64,000 nucleotides of DNA. Origin: Pseudomonadota bacterium (GTDB lineage: Bacteria > Pseudomonadota > Gammaproteobacteria > Burkholderiales > Burkholderiaceae_F). This document shows, in pieces, positions 35,221-42,880 of this stretch (position 1 is its first letter; the number at the start of each line of letters is the position of its first letter). The translations under genes and the position numbers were made by a program. The stretch covers positions 124,001 to 188,000 of the forward strand of contig JAKOQB010000005.1 of NCBI GenBank assembly GCA_029778535.1, given 5' to 3'. Under the pieces are notes generated by a model that worked only from the letters and a program-made list of their open reading frames with translations, was not told where the DNA came from and searched no databases.

Positions 35221-36507
35221 TCATCCCACGACGTCGGCCCAGATGTTCTGCGCCCAGGCGAACGCGTACTTGCCTTCGAGCGCGGTCGGTGCGGGCGACA
35301 GGCCGCCGGAACCGGGCACGGTCAGCATCGTCTTCTTGCCCGCATCGTACTGGTGGACCGAAGCCACGTGCACGGTGTCGGTGTCGCTAACCATGCTGTA
35401 GCAGGTGTTCGTCAACACCGGCGTGCGGTTCACGCTGCCGCCTGACAGCAGCGCGATCACCGCTGCCGCGCACACCTTCGCCTGCTGGTTGGCCATGTGG
35501 CCCGACTTCGGCATGCCGGGCGCGATCTGAATCGCATCGCCCAGCACGTGCACGTTCTTTACCTTGATCGATTCGTAGGTCAGGAAGTCGACCTCGCACC
35601 AGCGATTGTTCGCGGTCACGACACCGGCGACGCGCGCGATGCCACCGGCGCGCTGGGGCGCGATTACGTTGACGACATCGGCCTTCACATCGCCCTGCAC
35701 CTCGAACTTCAGCGTCCGAGTGGCCAGATCGACGTCGGTCACCACGTGGTTCGGTCGGTACTCGACCAGACCCTTGTAGTCCTCGTTCCAGACCTTGGTG
35801 AACAGCCCCTTCTTGGACTGGATGTCTTCGTTGCCGTCCAGGATCAGCACCTTCGATTTCGGCTTTCTGGTCTTGAAGTACCAGGCCATCTGGCAGGCGC
35901 GCTCGTACGGCCCCGGCGGGCAGCGGTAGGGCGCTTTCGGGATCGCGATCACCGCCACACCGCCGTCGTTCATCGCTTCGAGCTGCCGCCGCAGCAGTTC
36001 GGTCTGCGGGCCGGCGACCCACGCGTGCGGCGCGACTTGCGTACCCGCATCTGGGTTCTTCGCCAGCGCCGGAATCTGCTCCCACATGAACTCGATGCCG
36101 GGCGCGACGATCAGTCGGTCGTAGCCGAACGACTGCCCGCCGGCGGTGGTGACTGTGCGCTTTTCGGCATCGATCGCGGTGGCGCTGTCGCGCACCACTT
36201 TCACGCCCCAGCGCTTGCTCAGGTTGTCGTATGGAAGCGTGATGAATTCGAGCTTCCTGCTGCCGCCGATGACCAGGTTCGACATCGGGCAGGAGACGAA
36301 GCGCTCGCGCGGCTCGATCAGCGTCACGTCGATCCGGCCGTCGCTCCACATGCGGATGTACTTCGCCGCGGTCGCGCCGGCGTAGCCGCCGCCGATGACC
36401 ACGACCCGCCCGCCGCTGGCGCCACCCATCGTTGCGCAGCCGCCCAGCGCGGCCAGAGCCGAGCCCGCGCTCAGTCCAGCCAAGAATTCGCGTCGTTGCA
36501 TCAACAT
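35221..36507 (-). CDS. fccB: Flavocytochrome c sulfide dehydrogenase, flavoprotein subunit
   Basis: Periplasmic FAD enzyme that oxidises sulfide (or a related sulfur donor) and passes electrons to a cytochrome c partner. 428 residues with a twin-arginine signal (QRREFLAGLSAGSALAALGG). FAD motif VVVIGGGYAGATAAK. Cys73 in FVSCPMSN matches the covalent-FAD cysteine; Cys196 in YRCPPGPYERA and Cys369 in LTNTCYSMV match the redox-active disulfide pair. ATG 36507 follows an AAGGAGAA site; MQRREF at 36501 is an alternative. The cytochrome subunit gene is 23 bases upstream. Distinct from SQR by the Tat signal and FCSD C-terminal domain. Confidence 0.93.
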   Translation of the reverse strand: MLMQRREFLAGLSAGSALAALGGCATMGGASGGRVVVIGGGYAGATAAKYIRMWSDGRIDVTLIEPRERFVSCPMSNLVIGGSRKLEFITLPYDNLSKRWGVKVVRDSATAIDAEKRTVTTAGGQSFGYDRLIVAPGIEFMWEQIPALAKNPDAGTQVAPHAWVAGPQTELLRRQLEAMNDGGVAVIAIPKAPYRCPPGPYERACQMAWYFKTRKPKSKVLILDGNEDIQSKKGLFTKVWNEDYKGLVEYRPNHVVTDVDLATRTLKFEVQGDVKADVVNVIAPQRAGGIARVAGVVTANNRWCEVDFLTYESIKVKNVHVLGDAIQIAPGMPKSGHMANQQAKVCAAAVIALLSGGSVNRTPVLTNTCYSMVSDTDTVHVASVHQYDAGKKTMLTVPGSGGLSPAPTALEGKYAFAWAQNIWADVVG

Positions 36508-36530
36508 CGTCTTCTCCTTGGTGTCGGCAG

Positions 36531-36839
36531 TCACTTGGCTGGTCTTTGCGCAGCGAACCAGGCCGCGATCGCTTCGAGCTGCGCGTCGCTGTAGCCCTTG
36601 GCGAGCTGATGCATGACCGTCGCTGGCTTGCGGCCTGCCTTGAAGTCCTGCAGCTTTTGCATGAGTTCGGCCTTCGGCTTGCCGGCCAGCGGTTCGTTGC
36701 CGCCGACGCTGGCGCCGCCGGTGCCGTGGCAGTTCGCGCACGTGGCGGCAAGGTTACGTCCCAGATGAGGATCCTCCTGAGCGAGAGCGGGGCTGACGGC
36801 GGCGGCCAGCCAAGCCGTGGCCAATGCGGTGCGTATCAC
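36531..36839 (-). CDS. fccA: Monohaem cytochrome c, sulfide dehydrogenase partner
   Basis: Periplasmic class I cytochrome c of 102 residues. A signal peptide (MIRTALATAWLAAAVSPALA, cleaved before QEDP) is followed by one haem site CANCH (Cys34, Cys37, His38) and a likely Met ligand in ATVMHQLAKGYSDAQLEAIA. Size and context directly upstream of the flavoprotein gene indicate the cytochrome subunit of flavocytochrome c; this is the short monohaem form, unlike the dihaem subunit of Allochromatium. The ATG is preceded by GGAGGCAAT. Confidence 0.87.
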   Translation of the reverse strand: MIRTALATAWLAAAVSPALAQEDPHLGRNLAATCANCHGTGGASVGGNEPLAGKPKAELMQKLQDFKAGRKPATVMHQLAKGYSDAQLEAIAAWFAAQRPAK

Positions 36840-36897
36840 GGATTGCCTCCAGAGTTATGGTCGTTGTGACGGCCGAGCTCGACCCGGCATCGATAGG

Positions 36898-38316
36898 TTA
36901 GCCGCGCAGGACCGGTGTGCAAAACCCCCCGATCGAGGAGGGGTCAGGACCTGCCGCCGGCGCGCGGCCGCCGCCGGCGAGCAAGTCGATGAGCGCAACG
37001 GCGCGCCGCGCATCGAGCCCAGTCAGCGCCACCGCGGTGTGCTGCAGGCAGCAGGCCGGTGTGAAGGTGGCCGTGCGCTCCGCGCCGAAGTGCGATGCGA
37101 CGACCTCGGCCGACGCCGAGCGCGTCAATACCAGCGCGCGCTGCGCGCCCGCTGCGACCAGACGCGCGGCGGCGGCGCGCAAAGTGGCGTAGCGATGATC
37201 GGTCAGCACGATACGTACCCGCGCGCCGGTGACGACCGCGGCGAGTGATTGCAGCGCGGCGTCGACCACGAGCCCGAGCGGCGCGGCGAGCGGATCGCAG
37301 AACGTGAGCAGCGCCTCTGCGGCGTCGAGTTCGGTCACCGCGCAGCCGTGCACGTAGCCGATGCCGGGACGCCGGTCGAACGCGCCGGCCGGCAGCGGCG
37401 CGTCGTCGGCCAGGTCACCCGCGTCCCACGCGATGCAGGCGGGCAGCCGCCGCTGGAGCGCGGGGCCGGCGGCCGGGCCGAGGAAAGTCAGCGCACCCGG
37501 ATCGTCCTGCGCCACCGCCATCGTGCTCGCGTGCCCGAAGGCCCAATTCAGCGCGAGCGGCGTGACCGACTCGGCGAACTGGCACACCCCCTTGACGCGG
37601 TAGATGTCCGGTTCGGTCCGCAGCCAGTCGAGCAGCGCTGCAAGCGACGGCAATCCGGCGGGCCGCCAGGCCCATGCGCGCTCTGCCGCCGAGTGCACGC
37701 GCGGCCGCCGCGCTTGGGTCGCCGCTGCTGCGCTCGAGAGCAGGGGCTGGAGGCCCGCATCGTCGCAGCCGAGGATTCGGACCGCGGCGGCCGGCCGGCG
37801 CCCGGCCAGGAAGCGCTTGACCGCGTCCAGCGCGTCGCTCGCGACGAGCGACGCCTTGCTGACGAGCAGCAGGGTCGCGGCGTCGATCTGCCGCAGGTAG
37901 AGCGGGTCGTCGCGCAGCCGCGCGTGCGCCAGCGCATCGACCAGGCACGGCGCGCCCAGCACCTGGAAGCCTTCCGCATGCAGCGCTTCGAGCAGCGGCC
38001 AAGGGTCGGCGAGTCCCGAGCCCTCGACGATCAGCAGGTCCGGAGCGAGTTCGCTCCGAATCCGGTGCAGCGCGTCGAGCAAGTGGCCGCCGGCCGTGCA
38101 ACAGATGCAGCCGCCTTCGACTTCGACGACCGCGAGCCCTGCGCGGCGCAGCAGCGGCCCGTCGAAGCGGACTTCACCGAAGTCGTTGACCAGCACCGCG
38201 AAACGGCCGCCCGCCGCGAGCATCGGCGCCAGGTGCTCGCGGATGAAGGTCGTCTTGCCGGCACCGAGAAATCCGGTGACGAGCAGCGTCTCGGGCACGC
38301 CGGCCCGCGCAGCCAT
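36898..38316 (-). CDS. COG0523 (CobW/G3E) GTPase
   Basis: Metallochaperone-type GTPase of the G3E family, 472 residues, longer than most. Walker A is GFLGAGKTT (15-23), the metal-binding CxCC motif is EGGCICCTAG (Cys70, Cys72, Cys73), and the GTPase elements continue with DLLIVEGSGLADP and LLLVSKASL. The N-terminal GTPase domain (about 1-210) is followed by a CobW C-terminal domain and an unusual extra region with several Cys (FTPACCLQHTAV) near the end. The metal is not deducible. It sits between the Tat-exported propeller gene (21 bases upstream) and the sulfide dehydrogenase genes (58 bases downstream). Confidence 0.85.
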   Translation of the reverse strand: MAARAGVPETLLVTGFLGAGKTTFIREHLAPMLAAGGRFAVLVNDFGEVRFDGPLLRRAGLAVVEVEGGCICCTAGGHLLDALHRIRSELAPDLLIVEGSGLADPWPLLEALHAEGFQVLGAPCLVDALAHARLRDDPLYLRQIDAATLLLVSKASLVASDALDAVKRFLAGRRPAAAVRILGCDDAGLQPLLSSAAAATQARRPRVHSAAERAWAWRPAGLPSLAALLDWLRTEPDIYRVKGVCQFAESVTPLALNWAFGHASTMAVAQDDPGALTFLGPAAGPALQRRLPACIAWDAGDLADDAPLPAGAFDRRPGIGYVHGCAVTELDAAEALLTFCDPLAAPLGLVVDAALQSLAAVVTGARVRIVLTDHRYATLRAAAARLVAAGAQRALVLTRSASAEVVASHFGAERTATFTPACCLQHTAVALTGLDARRAVALIDLLAGGGRAPAAGPDPSSIGGFCTPVLRG

Positions 38317-38337
38317 GTGCCCGGCCTCGCCGCCCGG

Positions 38338-39642
38338 CTATGCCAGGTGCGGCTGCACGACGCGCTCGAAGACGCCGTAATGGCGGTTCAGCACCATCGC
38401 CTGCGCCTCGCCCGAGGGCGCCGTCTTGATCCGGCGCGTGATCTGGAAGCTGCGCATGTCGACGACGACGACTTCGTCGGCCTTGCGGTTGTTGATATAT
38501 GCCTTGGCTCCGTCAGCGCTGAACGCCGCGTGCCCCATGTGGCCGCCGCCGCCGGCGTTGATCGTGGTCACGAGCTTCAGCGATGACAACTCGAGCACCG
38601 GCACCACGCTGTCGTTGTACTGGGTGATCAGCGCATAGCGACCGTCGGGGCTGAGATAGGCGTGACCGATGCCGCGCGCCGGCGCGGCGATGGAGGTCAG
38701 CCGCTTGCGGTCGGCGCGTGCGAACACTTCGAGCGTGACCCCCTCGAGGGCCGCGCCGCTGCCGCGGTTCAGCACGATGAAGCGCTCGCCGTCATTGGTG
38801 AAATTGCCGTGGTGGCCCTCGATGAAAGCTTCGTTGAACGACTCGCGGTCGTGGCGCGACAGGCTGATCGGCGCCGCCGCGCGCGGCGCGGCGGCATCGC
38901 TGGCGTCGAGCACCACGATCTGCGGCCGGCTGTCGACGGTCTTCGGTTCGTTGGCTTCGATCGTGACCCATAGCTCGCGCTTGTACCAGTCGAAGTAGTG
39001 CGGGTTGCCGGTGGTGGTGACCGTCGCGGCGATGGTGAGTTTGTCGCGGTCGATCAGCACGATCTGGTTGTCGGCATAGTTGCCGATCGCGAACACCTTG
39101 CCGTCGGGCGACCAGGCTCCGTGCATCGAGATGTCGCCGCTGTGGGCGGTGTTGGCCACCGGAATCTCGACCGTGCCGACGATGCGGACGTCGGTCGGGT
39201 TGAGGAACACGACGCGGATGCGGTTGGCATCCATCCCGGAATGGTTGACCGCGAGCAGGCTGCCATCGGGCGCGATGACCGGATGCTTGGGGCGGTTGCC
39301 AGTCTCGACGTCCGCCAGTTTGGCGAGCGCGCGTGCATCGATCACGGTGACGGTGCGCTGCCCCGGCGCATTGTTGGCGACGAACAGGCGACTGCCGTCG
39401 GGAGTCAGGCATCCGAGCGTGCCGCCGCGGCCGCCCGTGTCGATCGTGCGAATCACGGTGTCGCTGGTGGTATCGATGACCGCCACCTTGCCGTCGCCGC
39501 GCAATCCGAACACGTGCCCGGACGCTGCGGCCGCGGCCGTCTGGGCGGCGGCCAGCGGGTTGACGCCGGCGGCCAGCGCGGAGAACCCGGCCAGCTTGAG
39601 CACTGCGCGGCGCGAAGGGAAAGTCGTTTGCTTGCGCGTCAT
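38338..39642 (-). CDS. Tat-exported YVTN-type beta-propeller protein
   Basis: Predicted periplasmic beta-propeller of 434 residues. The N-terminus MTRKQTTFPSRRAVLKLAGF has a twin-arginine signal (RR at 11-12), cleaved near AAAQTA. About seven repeats follow with YVTN/YncE-type blades, for example GKVAVIDTTSDTVIRTIDTG, GSRLFVANNAPGQRTVTVID and KAYINNRKADEVVVVDMRS. Several His/Asp-rich loops (TAHSGDISMHGAWSPDG, EGHHGNF, GGGGHMGHAAFS) could bind metal. No enzyme assignment is safe. First gene of a probable operon with a COG0523 GTPase and the fccAB genes. Confidence 0.8.
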   Translation of the reverse strand: MTRKQTTFPSRRAVLKLAGFSALAAGVNPLAAAQTAAAAASGHVFGLRGDGKVAVIDTTSDTVIRTIDTGGRGGTLGCLTPDGSRLFVANNAPGQRTVTVIDARALAKLADVETGNRPKHPVIAPDGSLLAVNHSGMDANRIRVVFLNPTDVRIVGTVEIPVANTAHSGDISMHGAWSPDGKVFAIGNYADNQIVLIDRDKLTIAATVTTTGNPHYFDWYKRELWVTIEANEPKTVDSRPQIVVLDASDAAAPRAAAPISLSRHDRESFNEAFIEGHHGNFTNDGERFIVLNRGSGAALEGVTLEVFARADRKRLTSIAAPARGIGHAYLSPDGRYALITQYNDSVVPVLELSSLKLVTTINAGGGGHMGHAAFSADGAKAYINNRKADEVVVVDMRSFQITRRIKTAPSGEAQAMVLNRHYGVFERVVQPHLA

Positions 39643-39738
39643 GACGGTCTCCGGATGTTGATTCTTGGAATAACCCTCCTGTTCTCGTGCAGTCTGCGGG
39701 CCGGCGGACGGCGGGGCAACTACCCGATCGGGGGCGCT

Positions 39739-40332
39739 TCAATGACCCCGAGTGCGTGCAGCGGGTGCTCGAAACGCGATCGCGCTCGCCTGCTCCGGAT
39801 AGCGCGCGACCTTGTCCGCGTAGTATGCGCGGATCGTCGCCAGATCGCACGCCTCGTCGCCAGTCATCCGGACGAACTCGGTGACACCGACGCGCTTGCG
39901 CGCGTAGTCGATGTACGCCAGTCCGACCGGCAGGTCGAGCTTCAGCGCCAGGTAGTAGAAGCCGGTACGCAGGTGCGGCTGGCGTTTACGCGTGCCTTCC
40001 GGCGACAGCGCGAGCCAGAAGCAGTCCTCCTTCTGCATCAGCGCGGCGAGCTGCTCGACCGCACCGCTGGCGTGATGGCGGTCGACGGGGCGGCCGCCCC
40101 ACAGGCACATCAGGCGTCCGAGCGTGGCGCCGGTGAAGCCGCGGAACAGACTTTCCTTGCCAACGAAGTACACCGGCACCGCGATCGCCCATTTGGCGAG
40201 CAGACCGATCACGAAGTCCCAGTTTGACGTATGCGGGTAGACGATCGCGATCCCCTTCGGCCCCGGCACGCCGGCGAAATCGACGCGCCAGCCGGCGCGT
40301 CCCAGCAGCCAGCGCGCGAACGCGGCCCGCAT
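39739..40332 (-). CDS. PlsC-like 1-acylglycerol-3-phosphate acyltransferase family protein
   Basis: Membrane-associated acyltransferase of 197 residues. The acyltransferase motif I appears as VYPHTSNWDF (H-x4-D form, HTSNWD) and motif III as LALSPEGTRKR; GGRPVDRHH resembles motif II. This is the short LPLAT/YihG-like group whose acceptor is not certain. ATG 40332 overlaps the dut stop (TGATG), so the gene is translated with dut. Position behind dut at the end of the ribF-to-dut run suggests a phospholipid remodelling enzyme carried at the operon end. Confidence 0.87.
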   Translation of the reverse strand: MRAAFARWLLGRAGWRVDFAGVPGPKGIAIVYPHTSNWDFVIGLLAKWAIAVPVYFVGKESLFRGFTGATLGRLMCLWGGRPVDRHHASGAVEQLAALMQKEDCFWLALSPEGTRKRQPHLRTGFYYLALKLDLPVGLAYIDYARKRVGVTEFVRMTGDEACDLATIRAYYADKVARYPEQASAIAFRAPAARTRGH

Positions 40333-40778
40333 CAGCGCTTGCCGGTGGAACCGAAGCCGCCCGCGCCGCGGTTGCTTGCGACGAACTCGTCGACCACCGC
40401 GAGCTCGACCCGCAGCACCGGCACGATCACCATCTGCGCGATGCGCTCGAGCGGCTGGATCGTGAATGGCTCGCCGCCGCGATTCCAGCACGACACCATG
40501 ATCTGCCCCTGGTAGTCGGAGTCGATCAGGCCGACCAGGTTGCCGAGCACGATGCCGTGCTTGTGCCCGAGCCCGGAGCGCGGCAGGATCATCGCCGCGT
40601 ACGACGGATCCGCAAGGTGAATCGCGATGCCGGAGGGGATCAGCTGCGCTTCGCCGGCGCGCAGCACGACAGGTTCGTCGATGCACGCTCGCAGGTCGAG
40701 CCCGGCCGAGCCGGCGGTCGCGTAGTGCGGCAACTGCGCGCGCAGCCGCGCATCGAGCAGCTTGACCGCGAGCTTCAT
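40332..40778 (-). CDS. dut: dUTP diphosphatase
   Basis: Homotrimeric dUTPase that hydrolyses dUTP to dUMP and PPi. 148 residues with all five motifs visible: [39 protein letters not shown] (catalytic Asp), [10 protein letters not shown] and the C-terminal P-loop-like [11 protein letters not shown]. The PPi released is relevant in a genome with two other PPi-handling genes in this window. The ATG overlaps the stop of the upstream small membrane-protein gene. Confidence 0.97.
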   Translation of the reverse strand: MKLAVKLLDARLRAQLPHYATAGSAGLDLRACIDEPVVLRAGEAQLIPSGIAIHLADPSYAAMILPRSGLGHKHGIVLGNLVGLIDSDYQGQIMVSCWNRGGEPFTIQPLERIAQMVIVPVLRVELAVVDEFVASNRGAGGFGSTGKR

Positions 40779-41164
40779 GCGCGTTTCCTGCCGGCGGCGA
40801 TCTTCGCATCGAGCGGCGCGCGCAGATCCGGCGACGGGTTGCGCAGCGCCGTCGACAGCGATTTCGCCGCGCGCCACAGCAGGAACGCGCCGACCGCCGC
40901 CGCGATCCAGCCGCCATTGCCGACCAGTCCGAACAGCAGCAGAAACAGGCCGATCGCAGCGAGCACGACGCTGCCGAGCGCCATGGCCGGCGCCGCCGCC
41001 GCCGCCCTGTGGGACGGCGCGGGCTGCGCCGGTGCGACCCTGCGCGCTGCCTCGGTCGGTGCCGCGCGCGCGATCGGTGCCAGGTGCTCGAGCTGCTGGC
41101 GCTCGATCTGCGCGAGGTAAGCGACGAAGTCGCCGTCCTTCGGTTCGTCGGCCGGCAGGTTCAT
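40775..41164 (-). CDS. Small predicted membrane protein between coaBC and dut
   Basis: I do not recognise a family. 129 residues: a hydrophilic N-terminus ([20 protein letters not shown]), an Ala/Pro/Arg-rich linker, two hydrophobic helices ([20 protein letters not shown] and [16 protein letters not shown]) and a basic tail ending GRKRA. It overlaps coaBC (ATGA) on one side and dut on the other, so it is translated as part of this operon. The tight coupling argues that it is a real protein. Confidence 0.75.
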   Translation of the reverse strand: MNLPADEPKDGDFVAYLAQIERQQLEHLAPIARAAPTEAARRVAPAQPAPSHRAAAAAPAMALGSVVLAAIGLFLLLFGLVGNGGWIAAAVGAFLLWRAAKSLSTALRNPSPDLRAPLDAKIAAGRKRA

Positions 41165-42369
41165 CGAGGCTGCAGTCGCGCGGCGATCTCGGCGACGATG
41201 CGGCGCGCGTGCGCGAGCTTGCTCGCGCGCGGCAGCGTGGTGACGCCGACCGCATCGACCAGATGCAACTCGCTGTCGTCCGCGCCGAACGCGTCCTGCG
41301 CGCGATTGGCGACGATCAGGGCAATCCGCTTGGCCTGCAGCTTCGCCTGCGCATTGGCGATCACGTCGTCGCTCTCGGCCGCGAAGCCGACGCAGTAGGG
41401 CGGCCTTTTCAGTGTCGCCACGTCGGCGAGTATGTCCGGGTTGGCCTCGAACATCAGTGCCGGCGGCGCGCCCTTGGTTCGTTTCAGCTTCGTCTTGCTC
41501 GGGTTGGCGACGCGCCAGTCGGCCACCGCCGCCACGGCGATGAACACGTCCGCATGGTGCGCGTAGCCCATCACCGCGTCGTGCATCTCGCGCGCGGTCC
41601 GCACGTCGACGCGCTGCACGCCGCGCGGAGTAGCGAGCGCGGTCGGGCCTGCCACCAGCGTGACCGCCGCGCCGGCCTCGCGCGCCGCGCGCGCGAGCGC
41701 GAAGCCCATCTTGCCCGACGAGAGATTGGTGATCCCGCGCACCGGGTCGATCGGCTCGAACGTCGGCCCGGCGGTGATCAATACGCGCCGGCCCGCGAGC
41801 AGCTTCGGCTGGAAGAACGCGACGATGTCCTCGCGCAGTTCGTGCGCCTCGAGCATGCGCCCGAGCCCGACCTCGCCGCACGCCTGCGCGCCGCTCGCCG
41901 GACCCAGCACCGTGGCGCCATCGGCCTTGACCTGAGCGACATTGCGCTGCGTGGCCGGGTGGCTCCACATCTCGACGTTCATCGCCGGCACCAGCAGCAG
42001 CGGCACGTCCGGCGCGCGCGCCAGCACCAGCGTCGACAGCAGGTCGTCGCACAGGCCATGCGCCACCTTGGCGATGAAGTCGGCGGAGGCGGGTGCGACC
42101 ACAACGGCGTCGGCCCCGCGCGTCAGCGCAATGTGCGGCATCGCGTCGTCGACGCGGCCGTTCGCATCCGCCTGCCACGCGTCGACGAACACCGGCTTGC
42201 CTGTCAGCGCCTGCATCGAGGTGGCGGTGACGAACTTCAATGCCGCCTGCGTCATCACGACCTGCACGTCGGCGCCTTCGTCCTGCAGGCGGCGCGCGAG
42301 TTCGCACACTTTGTAGCAGGCGATGCCGCCGGTCATGCCGAGCACGATGCGCTTGCCGTCGAGATCCAT
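41161..42369 (-). CDS. coaBC: Bifunctional phosphopantothenoylcysteine decarboxylase/synthase
   Basis: Two consecutive steps of coenzyme A synthesis. 402 residues: N-terminal CoaC flavoprotein domain ([53 protein letters not shown] with the catalytic segment, [15 protein letters not shown] with the catalytic Cys), then the CTP-dependent CoaB domain ([39 protein letters not shown]). Starts at ATG 42369, 10 bases after the lspA stop. Overlaps the next gene by 4 bases. Confidence 0.97.
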   Translation of the reverse strand: MDLDGKRIVLGMTGGIACYKVCELARRLQDEGADVQVVMTQAALKFVTATSMQALTGKPVFVDAWQADANGRVDDAMPHIALTRGADAVVVAPASADFIAKVAHGLCDDLLSTLVLARAPDVPLLLVPAMNVEMWSHPATQRNVAQVKADGATVLGPASGAQACGEVGLGRMLEAHELREDIVAFFQPKLLAGRRVLITAGPTFEPIDPVRGITNLSSGKMGFALARAAREAGAAVTLVAGPTALATPRGVQRVDVRTAREMHDAVMGYAHHADVFIAVAAVADWRVANPSKTKLKRTKGAPPALMFEANPDILADVATLKRPPYCVGFAAESDDVIANAQAKLQAKRIALIVANRAQDAFGADDSELHLVDAVGVTTLPRASKLAHARRIVAEIAARLQPR

Positions 42370-42379
42370 GGCGGTGAGA

Positions 42380-42880
42380 TTACTTGGATTTGCGCACGCG
42401 CAGCAGCTCGTCGAGGATCAGCAGAGCCGCGCCGCAGACGATCGCCGAATCGGCGAAGTTGAACGCCGGCCAGTGCCAGCCGCGCCAGTGGAAGTCGAGG
42501 AAGTCGATCACGTGGCCGTGCAGCAGGCGGTCGATCACGTTGCCGACCGCGCCGCCGAGGATCAGCGCCAGCGACAGCGCGAACAGCCGCTGCGTGCCGT
42601 GCCGTGCCAGCAGGTACACGATGAACAGCGACGCGGCGATCCCGATCACGGTGAAGAAGCGGCTCTGCCAGCCGGACGCGTCGGCGAGAAACGAGAACGC
42701 CGCGCCCTTGTTGTAGGTCAGCACCAGGTTGAAGAACCCGGTGACGGGACGCACGTCACCGAACTCGAACCTGCGCTCGATGACCAACTTCGTCAGCTGG
42801 TCGGCCAGCACGATGATCGTCGCCAGCCCCAGCCACGGTGCGAGTCGTTGCCACCACGTCGATGCGCCGCCCCAGGCCAT
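42380..42880 (-). CDS. lspA: Lipoprotein signal peptidase (signal peptidase II)
   Basis: Inner-membrane aspartic peptidase that removes signal peptides from prolipoproteins such as the Ggt lipoprotein in this window. 166 residues, four membrane helices. Catalytic Asp residues lie in [20 protein letters not shown] and in [18 protein letters not shown] is the conserved periplasmic stretch. The ATG overlaps the ileS stop (TGATG). Standard ileS-lspA arrangement. Confidence 0.97.
   Translation of the reverse strand: MAWGGASTWWQRLAPWLGLATIIVLADQLTKLVIERRFEFGDVRPVTGFFNLVLTYNKGAAFSFLADASGWQSRFFTVIGIAASLFIVYLLARHGTQRLFALSLALILGGAVGNVIDRLLHGHVIDFLDFHWRGWHWPAFNFADSAIVCGAALLILDELLRVRKSK

Noticed and set aside
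39643-39738. Riboswitch or sRNA between the propeller and acyltransferase genes
   Set aside because: The 96 bases show no conserved riboswitch core or terminator-anti-terminator pair that I can recognise.
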